Shown here: positions 33,826 to 43,306 of the stretch, piece by piece
Numbering within the stretch: position 1 is the stretch's first letter
Layout of the letters: each line of letters starts with the position of its first letter
Source: an uncultured Robinsoniella sp.
GTDB taxonomy: Bacteria > Bacillota > Clostridia > Lachnospirales > Lachnospiraceae
Assembly (NCBI GenBank): GCA_900540475.1
Contig: UQGG01000003.1
Span: 1-64,000 of the forward strand
Reading direction: 5' to 3'
DNA: 64,000 bases
Made by a program: the position numbers and the translations under genes
The notes under the pieces: generated by a model
The model's database searches: none
Told to the model about the DNA's origin: nothing
What the model saw: the letters and a program-made list of their open reading frames with translations, nothing else

Positions 33826-34263
33826 TTGAAACCAAAAGAATACGACAGTCAGCCGATCCAAAAGCTGATCAATAAAAAAGAACTAATCATCAATGAACTG
33901 CGCAGCAAAGGTCTTCGTATCACGAAACAGAGAAAGCTGATTATTGATATTATATTGGATGAAGAATGTACCTGCTGTAAGGAGATCTACTATCAGGCAC
34001 ATGGCAAAGATTCTTCTATTGGAATAGCAACGGTATACCGTATGGTAAAGACATTAGAAGAAATAGGAGCAATTGACAGAAGGAATATGTACCGCCTGTC
34101 CTGCGACCAGGATGCCGGTATCCGAAATGGATGTACGATTTTATTAAAAAGCAATGCGACCATCCGGTTGTCCCAGGAGCAATGGGCAGAGGTTTTGGAA
34201 ACCGGATTGAAGAAAAAAGGATTTTTAGCGGAGGATAAAATAGAGGCAGTATTAGTGCAATAG
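33826..34263 (+). CDS. Fur family-like regulator lacking the usual metal sites
   Basis: A 145-residue protein. Residues about 20-90 form the Fur winged helix: RSKGLRITKQRKLIIDIIL, then IGIATVYRMVKTLEEIGAIDRR, the recognition segment. The remaining 50 residues do not show the HHHH or CxxC motifs that bind metal in Fur, Zur and PerR. A CTCC cluster near residue 47 stands where the family usually has a His. It may therefore sense something else, or be a partner protein. Translation starts at TTG 33826, after ACAGGAG; no in-frame ATG was seen nearby. It carries an iron operator upstream and lies 80 bp before the DtxR-like gene. Confidence 0.8.
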   Translation: MKPKEYDSQPIQKLINKKELIINELRSKGLRITKQRKLIIDIILDEECTCCKEIYYQAHGKDSSIGIATVYRMVKTLEEIGAIDRRNMYRLSCDQDAGIRNGCTILLKSNATIRLSQEQWAEVLETGLKKKGFLAEDKIEAVLVQ

Positions 34264-34343
34264 TGATTAAAATATAAAATTGCTGGACGTAAGCCTCCAA
34301 ATCGTATATATTATAAGGTAATAACTATTGGAGGTGAAACTTG

Positions 34344-34712
34344 ATGTACGAGTCCGGAGAGAATTATTTAGAGACAATATTAATGTTGAAAGAGAAGAAC
34401 GGGGCGGTCCGTTCCATCGATATTGCAAGAGAATTAGAATTCAGTAAGCCCAGTGTGAGCAGGGCTGTTGGAATATTAAAGGAAAACGGCTACATAACAG
34501 TAGAAAGCGGCGGAGAGTTAGAGCTGACAGCAGAAGGTTCTGATCTTGCGAAATCCATATATGAAAGGCATAAACTTCTGACGGAATTTCTTATGAAGGT
34601 TGCAGATGTATCCGAGGAAATAGCAGAAAAGGATGCATGTAAAATGGAACATATTATCAGCAAGGAAGTTTTCCAGGGAATAAAAGCATATTTAAGCAAG
34701 AGCGGAGTGTAA
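34344..34712 (+). CDS. Short DtxR/MntR family metal-dependent repressor
   Basis: A 122-residue repressor: winged helix (residues 20-65, with SIDIARELEFSKPSVSRAV), then a dimerisation region. The residues C99, E102 and H103 match the Cys, Glu and His of the iron site of DtxR/IdeR (MntR has Glu, not Cys, at the first), and H76 matches a further ligand; N7 replaces the Met/Asp of the first position. The SH3-like third domain is absent. Iron sensing is therefore more likely than manganese. GGAGGTG fixes the start at 34344 rather than the TTG just before. It is the best candidate to bind the GTTAG-N6-CTAAC sites. No copy of that site was seen directly before it. Confidence 0.87.
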   Translation: MYESGENYLETILMLKEKNGAVRSIDIARELEFSKPSVSRAVGILKENGYITVESGGELELTAEGSDLAKSIYERHKLLTEFLMKVADVSEEIAEKDACKMEHIISKEVFQGIKAYLSKSGV

Positions 34713-34790
34713 TCATATGACGCACTAAGCAAAGCAGGTTTGAACTTGTCATGAAGACAAAAATATGTTAATATAATAGAGCGGCAAGGA

Positions 34791-34821
34791 GGTCAGAGCG
34801 AAATAATGTCTGACCTTTTTT
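34791..34821 (+). terminator. Terminator after the DtxR-like gene
   Basis: GGTCAGA (34791-34797) pairs with TCTGACC (34809-34815), followed by six T. It stands between the regulator and the hydrogenase gene. Confidence 0.8.
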
Positions 34822-34863
34822 GCGTATTTACTAATAGACATCAATATGTTAGGAGGACACACA

Positions 34864-36381
34864 ATGAAGATGCGAGGGATATATACATCCGTTAACGATA
34901 TTAGAAGACGCGTTTTTACGGAAGTGGCAAGACTTTCGTATGAAGGTGGGGATTATTCCCGAATTGAAGAGATTCCATTTCAAATAATTCCGGGTGAGGT
35001 TGCTTCTTACCGGGAAAGTGTATTTTTGGAAAGGGCAATCGTAGGTGAGAGACTTCGTCTGTCCATAGGCCTGCCCCTTCGGAAAATGACCGAACATGCA
35101 CCTATATCAGATGGAATTAAAGAAAGTGCTATCGCTGAGAAATATTATGATCCGCCTCTTGTAAATATAATTAAATTTGCCTGTCATTCCTGTCCCGACA
35201 ATGTGATTCGGGTTACGGATGCCTGTCAGGGATGCCTGGCACATCCATGCGTGGAAGTTTGTCCAAAGGATGCAGTCTCCATTAAAGACGGAAAATCTAT
35301 CATAGACCAGGATAAATGTATTAAGTGCGGAAAATGTATCAAAGTCTGTCCTTACAATGCAATAATGAAAATTGAACGCCCCTGTGCAAGAGTCTGCGGC
35401 ATGGATGCCATTGGTTCTGATGAACTTGGACGTGCAGATATCGATTATGATAAATGTGTTTCCTGCGGCATGTGTCTGGTAAACTGCCCGTTTGGAGCAA
35501 TTGCAGACAAAGGCCAGATCTTCCAGACCATACAGGCAATTAAAAGTGATGTTCCGGTATATGCGGCAATTGCACCGGCATTTGTGGGACAGTTCGGACC
35601 GAAGCTGACCCCTGAGAAACTGCGGGATGCATTTAAGCAGCTGGGCTTTGAGGATGTAGTGGAAGTTGCAATCGGAGCCGATCTGTGTACCATTGAAGAA
35701 GCAAAAGATTTCCTGGAGGAAGTTCCCGAGAAACAGCCGTTTATGGCTACTTCCTGCTGTCCGGCATGGTCCGTCATGGCGAAGAAACTGTATCCCGAGC
35801 TGGCATCTTATATATCCATGGCATTGACACCTATGGTGCTGACAGGCCGTTTGATTAAAAAGAAGCATCCGGGCTGTAAAGTTGTATTCGTAGGACCCTG
35901 TGCTGCGAAAAAGCTGGAAGCCAGCCGGAAATCCATACGAAGCGATATAGACTTTGTATTGACCTTTGAAGAACTCATGGGCATGTTTGAAGCCAGGGAT
36001 GTGGACTTTGACGCTATTACAAATGAAAGTAAGCTTTCCGAGTCCAGTGGAGACGGAAGGGGATTCGCAGTCAGCGGAGGCGTTGCAAACGCTGTGGTGA
36101 ATTGTATCAAAGAATTACAGCCAAACCGGGAAGTAAAAGTCGTGAGTGCAGAGGGACTGCGGGATTGTAAAAAAATGCTGATGATGGCAAAGGCAGGAAA
36201 GTACAACGGCTATCTGTTAGAAGGAATGGCATGCCCTGGCGGCTGCGTAGCAGGAGCCGGTACGTTACAGCCGATCATCAAATCATCTGCGGCGGTTAAT
36301 ATCAATAAAAAGAATGCACCCCACCAAGGCGTTTTATCCAGCGACTATAAGGAGTATCTGGAAAAACTGGAAGAAGAATAG
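34864..36381 (+). CDS. Monomeric [FeFe] hydrogenase, group B-like
   Basis: A 505-residue iron-sulfur protein. Ferredoxin-type 4Fe-4S sites are visible between about residues 110 and 215 (CQGCLAHPCVEVCP, CIKCGKCIKVCP, CVSCGMCLVNCP). The H-cluster domain keeps TSCCPAW (C298/C299), GPCAAKK (C346) and GMACPGGC (C457, C461), so all cluster-binding Cys are present. Gly replaces the Met of the usual MPC motif, which fits the group B type. It would make or oxidise hydrogen in the cytosol with ferredoxin. The start at 34864 follows TTAGGAGG; the longer frame from 34846 is rejected. It follows the iron regulators, but no iron operator was seen before it. Confidence 0.88.
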   Translation: MKMRGIYTSVNDIRRRVFTEVARLSYEGGDYSRIEEIPFQIIPGEVASYRESVFLERAIVGERLRLSIGLPLRKMTEHAPISDGIKESAIAEKYYDPPLVNIIKFACHSCPDNVIRVTDACQGCLAHPCVEVCPKDAVSIKDGKSIIDQDKCIKCGKCIKVCPYNAIMKIERPCARVCGMDAIGSDELGRADIDYDKCVSCGMCLVNCPFGAIADKGQIFQTIQAIKSDVPVYAAIAPAFVGQFGPKLTPEKLRDAFKQLGFEDVVEVAIGADLCTIEEAKDFLEEVPEKQPFMATSCCPAWSVMAKKLYPELASYISMALTPMVLTGRLIKKKHPGCKVVFVGPCAAKKLEASRKSIRSDIDFVLTFEELMGMFEARDVDFDAITNESKLSESSGDGRGFAVSGGVANAVVNCIKELQPNREVKVVSAEGLRDCKKMLMMAKAGKYNGYLLEGMACPGGCVAGAGTLQPIIKSSAAVNINKKNAPHQGVLSSDYKEYLEKLEEE

Positions 36382-36415
36382 CGGAAAGTAGAACAGCGAC
36401 AGGTAATGAAACGAT

Positions 36416-39400
36416 ATGAAGATTGATATTAAAACAATAAAGGATAACTGTTACAATAAATCTTTTCAAAAGGGCATTTCGTTGAAAAATAATGGGATGG
36501 TTTACGGCAAACATTCCGATACGGAAGAAGCTTCCGGGATCTTTCATGCCAGCGGGGATGTGGAAGGCAGTTCCGGTACAGACTATCATGTCTGGTTTGA
36601 TTATGATATGGAGAACCAGGATTTCCTGGAGTATGAGTGTGAATGTCCGGCTTTCTTTAAATATCCGGGCATGTGTAAACACTGTGTGGCGCTTGCACTG
36701 GAGTTTGCCGCACCGGAGAAATCCAAAGCACTCTATGATTTTGAAAAGTTTAAAATTCAGCAGATAAAGTCTAAAAAGGTTCATACGGCACCGGAGTTAT
36801 CCAAGCTGATCTTTGAATATGCCATGCAGAATAAAGCACAGTTTCTGCAGCCGGAAGTTACGGGAAATATAGAGCTTCAGCCTACACTGGTCCGGGACTA
36901 TTCCGGTTGGGCGCTGGGCTTTCGTGTAGGTGCGGAAAATAAATACGTTGTGAAGGATATCCATTCATTGCTGGAGGCAATTAACCGGAATGAAAAGGTG
37001 GACTATGGGAAAAAATTAGGGTTTATTCATGAAATGGGCGCATTTACAAAAGAGGCACAGGAATTAATTGCCTATCTGAAGAAATATATTGGCGAATACC
37101 GTTACTACCATAACAGTACGTATTATCTGCCCAGCATGCGCTATTTTAAAATTTCGGATGAAGCAAGGGGGGCTTTTTTACACCTGATGGTGGGAAAGTC
37201 CTGCAGCCTGGATGACTATATGACCCGGGATCAGGAAATATATGTAGTAAAGGAAAATCCCAGGCTGCAGTTTGGCCTGGAGCGTCTGGGGGAAGGCGGC
37301 GGTTTTTCCCTTGTAATTCCGGAAGAGGAAGCATTTTGGGGAAATGGAAGGCTGTACCTGCGAATGGGCAGAACCGTTTACGAGTGTGACGCAGATTTCA
37401 CCAGGGAGATGGGAGCTGTCTGTAAAATAGGCAAGATTAATAAAGAAGTGGTCCTGGATGTAGAAGAAAAGGACATGAGTTCGTTTTGCAGTTCCATCCT
37501 GCCGGTTCTTAAAAAATATGCTGAACTGAGAGTGGATGGAGACCTGGAAAAATATATCCCTCAGGAAGCAGTGGTCAAAATATATATGGACTGGGATCAG
37601 GGATATATCACTGCATTAATGGAAGCGGATTATGGTGAAAAGGCCTATAATCTGGCGGAACATTATGATTTCAGCAATGCTTTCCGGGATATTCAGAAAG
37701 AAGCCAGAGCGGTAAAGACGGTGGAACCGTATTTTGAAGGAATCAGCAAAGATAACCGGTTTTGGATTCAGGACGAAAATGAGGATATGGTATACCGTCT
37801 GCTGACGACCGGAATTGTACAGATCGAGAAAGTGGGAGAGGTATTTGTATCTGACGCTTTTAAAAAACTGCGGATTACCCAGGCGGCCAAGATTACCGTT
37901 GGTATTGCAGTTAAAGGCGGACTGCTGGATCTGCAGGTGGATGCCGGGGAACTTTCCAGAGAAGATCTGGAGGGAATGCTTCAGAGTTACCGCCAGCGTA
38001 AGAAGTACCACCGGTTAAAAAATGGTGATTTCATGGAACTGGAGGATAATGGCCTCGCTGTTATCTCAGAATTGGCTGACGGTCTGAACTTAAAAGCCAA
38101 AGAAATTTCAGGAGGATCTGCCACGATTCCCAAATACCGTGCATTTTACCTGGATCAGGTATTAAAAAACGAAGGTACCCAGGTTCACCGGGATACGTCG
38201 TTTAAGTCTATGATCCGTAATATGAAGGATGTGGAAGACAGTGATTACGAAGTACCGGTTTCCCTAAAGAAAGTTATGAGAAATTACCAGAAGACAGGAT
38301 TTCGATGGTTATGTACATTGGATTCCATGGGATTTGGCGGGATTCTGGCAGATGATATGGGGCTTGGAAAAACACTGCAGATCATTGCTTTTCTGTTAAA
38401 AAAGAAAGAAAGCGGACAGAAGAAGGCGCCAAGCCTGATTGTATGTCCGGCTTCTCTGGTCTACAACTGGGAAAGTGAAATAGAAAAATTTGCATCGGAT
38501 CTGGGCGTTTGTGTTTTGGCAGGCGGCATGTCTGAGCGAAGGGAGCTGCTTAAAAGTTATGAGGACTTTGATGTGATCGTCACTTCCTATGATCTCCTAA
38601 AGAGGGATATTGAAGAATACCAGGACAAACATTTTTTTGCCCAGGTAATTGATGAGGCACAGAATATTAAAAATCATATCACTCAGGCGTCAAAGGCGGT
38701 TAAGTGCATCCGGGCAGATGTGAAATTTGCACTTACCGGAACACCTATTGAAAACCGGTTAAGTGAGCTTTGGAGTATATTTGATTACCTCATGCCGGGA
38801 ATGCTAAGCAGCTATGAAAAATTCAAAACAGGCTACGAAACACCCATTGTTCAGGCAAAGGATGAGATTGTCACCGGGCGTCTGCAGAAAATGATCAAAC
38901 CATTTATCTTAAGGCGTTTGAAGTCCGAGGTGTTAAAAGACCTTCCGGAAAAAGAGGAAAATGTTATCTATTCCAAATTGGAAGGAGAGCAGAACGAACT
39001 TTACCGGGCAAATGTGAACAAGCTTTTAGAAATCTTGAATCACACCAGCAACGAAGAATTCCAGACCGGGAAGATACAGCTTCTGGCACAGCTTACCAGG
39101 CTTCGCCAGGTCTGCTGCGCACCGTCTCTGGTATATGAGAATTATAAGGGTGACGCGGCAAAAATGGATACCTGTATGGAATTGATCAAAAATGCAGTGG
39201 AAGGCGGTCACAAAATTCTGGTATTTTCTCAGTTTACCAGTTTGTTTGTGCTTCTGGAAAAGGAACTGGCAAAAGAGAAAATCAAAAGTTACAAGCTTAC
39301 CGGAGCTACTGCCAAATCCAAGCGAGCCCAGCTGGTGGCAGAGTTTAATGAAAATGATGTACCGGTTTTCCTTATATCATTGAAGGCAGGCGGAACAGGG

Positions 39401-39670
39401 CTGAATCTTACCGGTGCAAGCATTGTCATCCATTTTGATCCCTGGTGGAATGTAGCGGCACAGAATCAGGCCACTGACCGGGCACATAGGATTGGACAAA
39501 AAAATACAGTGAGTGTCTATAAACTGATCGCTAAAAATACCATTGAAGAAAAAATACTTCTTCTTCAGGAAGCGAAAAAAAATCTTTCCGATCAGATCAT
39601 TTCGGAAAATGGCGTATCGGTTACGAATCTATCCAAAGAAGATTTTATGGGAATATTAGAAGGTGTTTAA
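36416..39670 (+). CDS. SNF2 family helicase with SWIM zinc finger
   Basis: A 1084-residue Swi2/Snf2-type ATPase. A SWIM zinc finger is near residues 75-97 (CECP...MCKHC). A long middle part of the bacterial SNF2-associated type follows. The ATPase core has DDMGLGKT near residue 646, DEAQN near 746, LTGTPIENRLSELWS near 778, and QATDRAHRIGQ near 1020. Such proteins move along DNA and remodel RNA polymerase or DNA-protein complexes. It starts 34 bp after the hydrogenase gene, with no AGGAGG site but an ACAGGTAATG stretch just upstream. The close spacing suggests shared transcription, without any obvious joint function. A defence role is not supported by its neighbours. Confidence 0.92.
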   Translation: MKIDIKTIKDNCYNKSFQKGISLKNNGMVYGKHSDTEEASGIFHASGDVEGSSGTDYHVWFDYDMENQDFLEYECECPAFFKYPGMCKHCVALALEFAAPEKSKALYDFEKFKIQQIKSKKVHTAPELSKLIFEYAMQNKAQFLQPEVTGNIELQPTLVRDYSGWALGFRVGAENKYVVKDIHSLLEAINRNEKVDYGKKLGFIHEMGAFTKEAQELIAYLKKYIGEYRYYHNSTYYLPSMRYFKISDEARGAFLHLMVGKSCSLDDYMTRDQEIYVVKENPRLQFGLERLGEGGGFSLVIPEEEAFWGNGRLYLRMGRTVYECDADFTREMGAVCKIGKINKEVVLDVEEKDMSSFCSSILPVLKKYAELRVDGDLEKYIPQEAVVKIYMDWDQGYITALMEADYGEKAYNLAEHYDFSNAFRDIQKEARAVKTVEPYFEGISKDNRFWIQDENEDMVYRLLTTGIVQIEKVGEVFVSDAFKKLRITQAAKITVGIAVKGGLLDLQVDAGELSREDLEGMLQSYRQRKKYHRLKNGDFMELEDNGLAVISELADGLNLKAKEISGGSATIPKYRAFYLDQVLKNEGTQVHRDTSFKSMIRNMKDVEDSDYEVPVSLKKVMRNYQKTGFRWLCTLDSMGFGGILADDMGLGKTLQIIAFLLKKKESGQKKAPSLIVCPASLVYNWESEIEKFASDLGVCVLAGGMSERRELLKSYEDFDVIVTSYDLLKRDIEEYQDKHFFAQVIDEAQNIKNHITQASKAVKCIRADVKFALTGTPIENRLSELWSIFDYLMPGMLSSYEKFKTGYETPIVQAKDEIVTGRLQKMIKPFILRRLKSEVLKDLPEKEENVIYSKLEGEQNELYRANVNKLLEILNHTSNEEFQTGKIQLLAQLTRLRQVCCAPSLVYENYKGDAAKMDTCMELIKNAVEGGHKILVFSQFTSLFVLLEKELAKEKIKSYKLTGATAKSKRAQLVAEFNENDVPVFLISLKAGGTGLNLTGASIVIHFDPWWNVAAQNQATDRAHRIGQKNTVSVYKLIAKNTIEEKILLLQEAKKNLSDQIISENGVSVTNLSKEDFMGILEGV

Positions 39671-39839
39671 CACTAGTACAGCATTGCATAAATAATCAAG
39701 TAATACACTTCGGCTATCCGCACCAGGAAATCCGAACCATTCTTTGATGTAGCCCGCTACACCTGCAGAATGGTTTGGATCCCCTGATACGAATATCCTG
39801 TGTGTATTACTCAATTATTTAAGCAATGATGTACTAGTG
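39671..39839. repeat. 169-nt imperfect palindrome
   Basis: The outer arms (CACTAGTAC at 39671, GTACTAGTG ending at 39839) pair, and pairing runs inward through CATTGC, TAAATAAT, AGTAATACAC and AACCATTCT to a TGTAGC/GCTACA tip. Only scattered mismatches occur. It resembles the element at 21-279 in kind, not in sequence. It lies between convergent genes, just before a terminator. Confidence 0.8.
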
Positions 39840-39858
39840 CCGCCCGGCGCAAATAAGT

Positions 39859-39900
39859 AAAAGTCAGCAGACCGCGCTTTCATGTGGTGTGCTGACTTTT
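39859..39900. terminator. Bidirectional terminator between SNF2 and glgX genes
   Basis: AAAAGTCAGCA (39859-39869) pairs with TGCTGACTTTT (39890-39900). The A and T runs at the ends serve both convergent genes. Confidence 0.88.
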
Positions 39901-39924
39901 TGTATGGTATCAGGCAAAGAAATA

Positions 39925-42087
39925 TTATTTAATATTTCCAGAGTTCTCTCTGGCGGCTGTAAAAACAGCAACAGAACGTGCACCCAGCCGAAACGAAGGA
40001 CCATTCATAACCGGCATGTGTCCGGCGGGATAAATCTTACGGGAATCTTCTCGGGCAGTATTGACCGCAAGATGCCATTTCAGTGGTTCCTGCAAAGAGG
40101 GCAGTGTGACTGTCAGGGGTTCCCAGTAAACATTTACAGCCAGATACACAATATCATCTGCGGTATCATCCGGAAGCCGTCCCGCAAATAAAACGCCGAT
40201 CATTTTAGAATCCGCCGTAATATGGCTGTCAAATGGATTTTCCTGGTGAACGCTGATGGCATCCAGCTTACAGTGACTGGGTGCCAGGCTGCGCCTGATT
40301 GCGGGATGGCTGCGCCGAAATGCAATCATATAGGAAAAAAAGTTAAACATATCCTGGTTTGCTTCCAGCAGCGTCCAGTCCAGCCAGGAAATCTCGTTAT
40401 CCTGGCAATAGGGATTGTTATTACCAAACTGCGTATTGCAAAATTCATCTCCTGCAAGAAACATAGGGGTTCCCCTGCTGCACATCAAAACAGCGCAGGC
40501 ATTTTGGATCATCCGTCGGCGCAGCTCTAAAATTTGCAGATCTGTGGTATTGCCTTCCGCTCCGCAGTTCCAGCTGCGGTTATCATTCGTTCCGTCCGTG
40601 TTATTCCACCCGTTTGCATCATTGTGTTTATCATTATAGGCATAGAGGTCATACAACGTGAAACCATCGTGGCAGGTGAGAAAATTAACAGATGCGTTGT
40701 AGCCGCGCAGTTTGGGATCATAGAGATCCGTAGAGCCGGTAATGCGCTTTGCCGCCTCGGGTGCAAGCCAGTAGTCTCCCTTTAAGAATCCTCTCAGGTC
40801 ATCCCGGTATTTGCCGTTCCACTCTGCCCAGCGGTGCCAGGACGGGAAAGTGCCCACCTGATAGAGACCGCCTGCATCCCATGCCTCTGCAATTAATTTG
40901 ACATTGCCAAGAATCGGGTCGAATGCTAGACTTTGCAGCAGGGGCGGTTTACTCATGGGGGAACCGTCTTCATTGCGTCCCAGGATGGTTGCAAGGTCAA
41001 AGCGGAAACCGTCAACACGGTAATTCGTAACCCAGTAGCGGAGGCATTCCAGGATCATCTGCTGGACGATTGGGTGATTGCAGTTTAAGGTGTTGCCGCA
41101 GCCGCTGAAGTTATAATATTTTCCGTCTGGTGTGAGCATATAGTAGATATTGTTGTCAAACCCTTTAAAAGAAAAATAAGGTCCGGCTTCATTCCCTTCA
41201 GCCGTATGGTTAAACACAACATCCAGAATAACTTCTATGCCGTTTTCATTCAGGGATTTTATCAGATTTTTCAGTTCCAGCCCCTCCTGGTTTGATTCGT
41301 TGTGTGAGGCGTAGCTGGTATTGGGAGAGAAAAAGCTTACGGTATTATAACCCCAGTAATTTAAAAGTTCTTTTCCGTTTACTTCTCTGCGGTCACTCAT
41401 TTCATCGAATTCGAAGATGGGCATCAGTTCTACCGCATTTATTCCCAGTTTTTTTAAATAGGGGATTTTTTCTTTCAGTCCGTCAAAAGTTCCGGGATGG
41501 GCAACGCCTGAGGAAATGTGTTTGGTAAATCCCCGGACATGAAGCTCGTAGATCACCAGGTCCTCCATCGTTATCAAAGGCTGGGTGAAGCTGCCCCAGT
41601 CAAAGTTATTTTTAACGACCCTTGCCCGGTACTGAACATCACAGGAAGATTTTACACCCCATACACTCTGACCGGTAACGGCTCTGGCATAGGGATCCAG
41701 CAATGGCTTTGTCTTGTCGAAAATAAACCCTTTTTCCGGCAAAAAGGGTCCGTCCAGACGAAAAGCATACTCAAAATCAGCCATATTCAAACCAAATACG
41801 ATCATGGAAAAAACATGGCCTATTTTATAATTATCCGGATATTTCAGAACTGCATAGGGAGAGCATTCTTCTGGATGATAGAGCAAAAGTTCACAGGATA
41901 CTGCATGGTGGGAATGTACTGTAAAACTGATTCCGCCGGGAATCGCAGTGGCACCGTTGATCTCATAGAATCCCGGGCGCACTTTGTAGCCTTCCACCGT
42001 ATCCAGTGGCAGAAGATGGCTGCTCATTACGGAGGGCAGTACTTTTGCGGAATATTCTTTTGTTATAATTTCTGTGGATTTTTTCAT
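39925..42087 (-). CDS. glgX: Glycogen debranching enzyme (GlgX-type, GH13)
   Basis: A 720-residue cytosolic enzyme. An N-terminal beta-sandwich (CBM48-like, up to about residue 130) precedes the GH13 barrel. The barrel shows DVVFNHTAEG, the nucleophile in VDGFRFDLA, the acid in LIAEAWDAGG and the third acidic residue in LTCHDGFTLYDL, with the GNNNPYCQDN loop typical of GlgX/isoamylase. It removes alpha-1,6 branches from glycogen. The start at 42087 follows GGAGGTG; a Met four codons earlier has no such site. It lies 75 bp after an SGNH hydrolase gene on the same strand. No other glycogen genes are near. Confidence 0.92.
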   Translation of the reverse strand: MKKSTEIITKEYSAKVLPSVMSSHLLPLDTVEGYKVRPGFYEINGATAIPGGISFTVHSHHAVSCELLLYHPEECSPYAVLKYPDNYKIGHVFSMIVFGLNMADFEYAFRLDGPFLPEKGFIFDKTKPLLDPYARAVTGQSVWGVKSSCDVQYRARVVKNNFDWGSFTQPLITMEDLVIYELHVRGFTKHISSGVAHPGTFDGLKEKIPYLKKLGINAVELMPIFEFDEMSDRREVNGKELLNYWGYNTVSFFSPNTSYASHNESNQEGLELKNLIKSLNENGIEVILDVVFNHTAEGNEAGPYFSFKGFDNNIYYMLTPDGKYYNFSGCGNTLNCNHPIVQQMILECLRYWVTNYRVDGFRFDLATILGRNEDGSPMSKPPLLQSLAFDPILGNVKLIAEAWDAGGLYQVGTFPSWHRWAEWNGKYRDDLRGFLKGDYWLAPEAAKRITGSTDLYDPKLRGYNASVNFLTCHDGFTLYDLYAYNDKHNDANGWNNTDGTNDNRSWNCGAEGNTTDLQILELRRRMIQNACAVLMCSRGTPMFLAGDEFCNTQFGNNNPYCQDNEISWLDWTLLEANQDMFNFFSYMIAFRRSHPAIRRSLAPSHCKLDAISVHQENPFDSHITADSKMIGVLFAGRLPDDTADDIVYLAVNVYWEPLTVTLPSLQEPLKWHLAVNTAREDSRKIYPAGHMPVMNGPSFRLGARSVAVFTAARENSGNIK

Positions 42088-42162
42088 ATTCACCTCCATT
42101 GCCGCATGAATGGCGGCTGCTTTCTGATGATTCCCGCGGGCTGCAAGTCAGGCAGACAGGTC

Positions 42163-43284
42163 TTACTGCGTAGCATTTGACTTGCCTAAGGCATCCAGAA
42201 TATAGTCCAGTTCTTTTGCACAGGTTGACTGTTCATAATGGATACCATCTACCGTTTTATATCCGGTTTTCTTCAGATAACGGTATGTATTGATTACATT
42301 GCTGCCAAAGGCTGCCTTTAATTTGCGGTTAAATGTTCGGATCTGGGCATCTTTGTGATATGTGAATGTGCTGTCTACGGGTGTAATGGTGGTAATATAA
42401 ATTTTAGTCCGGGGATACTGGAGCATCAACTCCCGGCAGAGGCTGATATAGCCATCGATATCCTGCATGTCATTGACCCCCATGCAGATAACAGCTGTCT
42501 GTTCCGGATCTTTATCCAGGATTTTTGTTAATTCGGTAAATGCAGTATTCTGAAACCAGGGAAGTCTGGCTCCGCTTTTTGTAATAAACAGAATCTTATC
42601 CGTTCGGTCATCCAGAACCATCTCTTTGCCTTTTGTCCTGGAAGCGCCCACAAAGATGGTTTTTCCTGTGCCCTGTGATGACTTGTTATTTACACGTATG
42701 GTACAGGATGCCGGAGCAGCATCTTTATGAGCCGTGACAGTGATGACCGCCGTTCCGGCATGGAGGGCATTTATATTGCCGGAGGCATCAACCGAGACTG
42801 TCTGCGGGCTGCTGGATACAAAAGTTACCTTGTCAGATGCCATTTTCATACCGTTTTGGTAAGGAATAAGCGTACTTGATTCTCCGGTAAATAGGTTCTG
42901 CACATATTTTGAAAAGGTTATTTCTGATTTTTTCGGAGCCACAATGACGGTGCATCTGGATTTAATGGCTGGAGCTCCTTTGACGGAACATACAATTACT
43001 GCCCTGCCGGGCTTCAGACCGGTTATTAGTCCTTTGGGCGATATCTTTGCCACTTTCGTATTGAGAGAGCGGTATTTTAACTTTTTTTTGGAGGCATTCC
43101 GGGGTACCACATGTGCGATACATTTTACGGTCTGTCCTTCTTTTACCGAAAGAGCCGGCCTCTTCAATTTGACAGAGACGGGGGGAACTTTGGAACTCCT
43201 GCCGGCATAGGCAGTGGTGTTCAGGGCAAAGAATGCGGTAATTACCAGTATAATGAGACATATTGTTTTTATTTTCTTCTGCAT
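42163..43284 (-). CDS. Secreted SGNH hydrolase with Ig-like (BIG2-type) domain
   Basis: A 373-residue exported protein. A signal peptide ends near residue 27 (TTAYA-G). Residues about 30-195 form one or two bacterial Ig-like domains (LSVKEGQTVKC, GLITGLKPGRAVIVCSV, INALHAGTAVITVTA). The SGNH lipase/esterase domain follows: the Ser is in GASRT near residue 215, the Asn in MGVNDM near 270, and the Asp-His pair in DGIHYE near 345. It would act as an esterase on cell-surface or host sugars. AAGGAT precedes the start at 43284; a Met 15 codons earlier is less likely. It is upstream of glgX without an obvious shared role. Confidence 0.85.
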   Translation of the reverse strand: MQKKIKTICLIILVITAFFALNTTAYAGRSSKVPPVSVKLKRPALSVKEGQTVKCIAHVVPRNASKKKLKYRSLNTKVAKISPKGLITGLKPGRAVIVCSVKGAPAIKSRCTVIVAPKKSEITFSKYVQNLFTGESSTLIPYQNGMKMASDKVTFVSSSPQTVSVDASGNINALHAGTAVITVTAHKDAAPASCTIRVNNKSSQGTGKTIFVGASRTKGKEMVLDDRTDKILFITKSGARLPWFQNTAFTELTKILDKDPEQTAVICMGVNDMQDIDGYISLCRELMLQYPRTKIYITTITPVDSTFTYHKDAQIRTFNRKLKAAFGSNVINTYRYLKKTGYKTVDGIHYEQSTCAKELDYILDALGKSNATQ

Positions 43285-43306
43285 GATTCGATCCTTCACT
43301 TGCTGT

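Noticed and set aside
35107..35868. 253-codon minus-strand frame opposite the hydrogenase gene
   Set aside because: The hydrogenase frame has all expected motifs; the antisense frame only mirrors its codon bias.
36416..39670. SNF2 helicase as part of a defence island
   Set aside because: No methyltransferase, nuclease or other defence partner adjoins it; its neighbours are hydrogenase and glgX.
41518..42180. 220-codon plus-strand frame opposite glgX
   Set aside because: It is a shadow of glgX in the opposite frame with no independent support.
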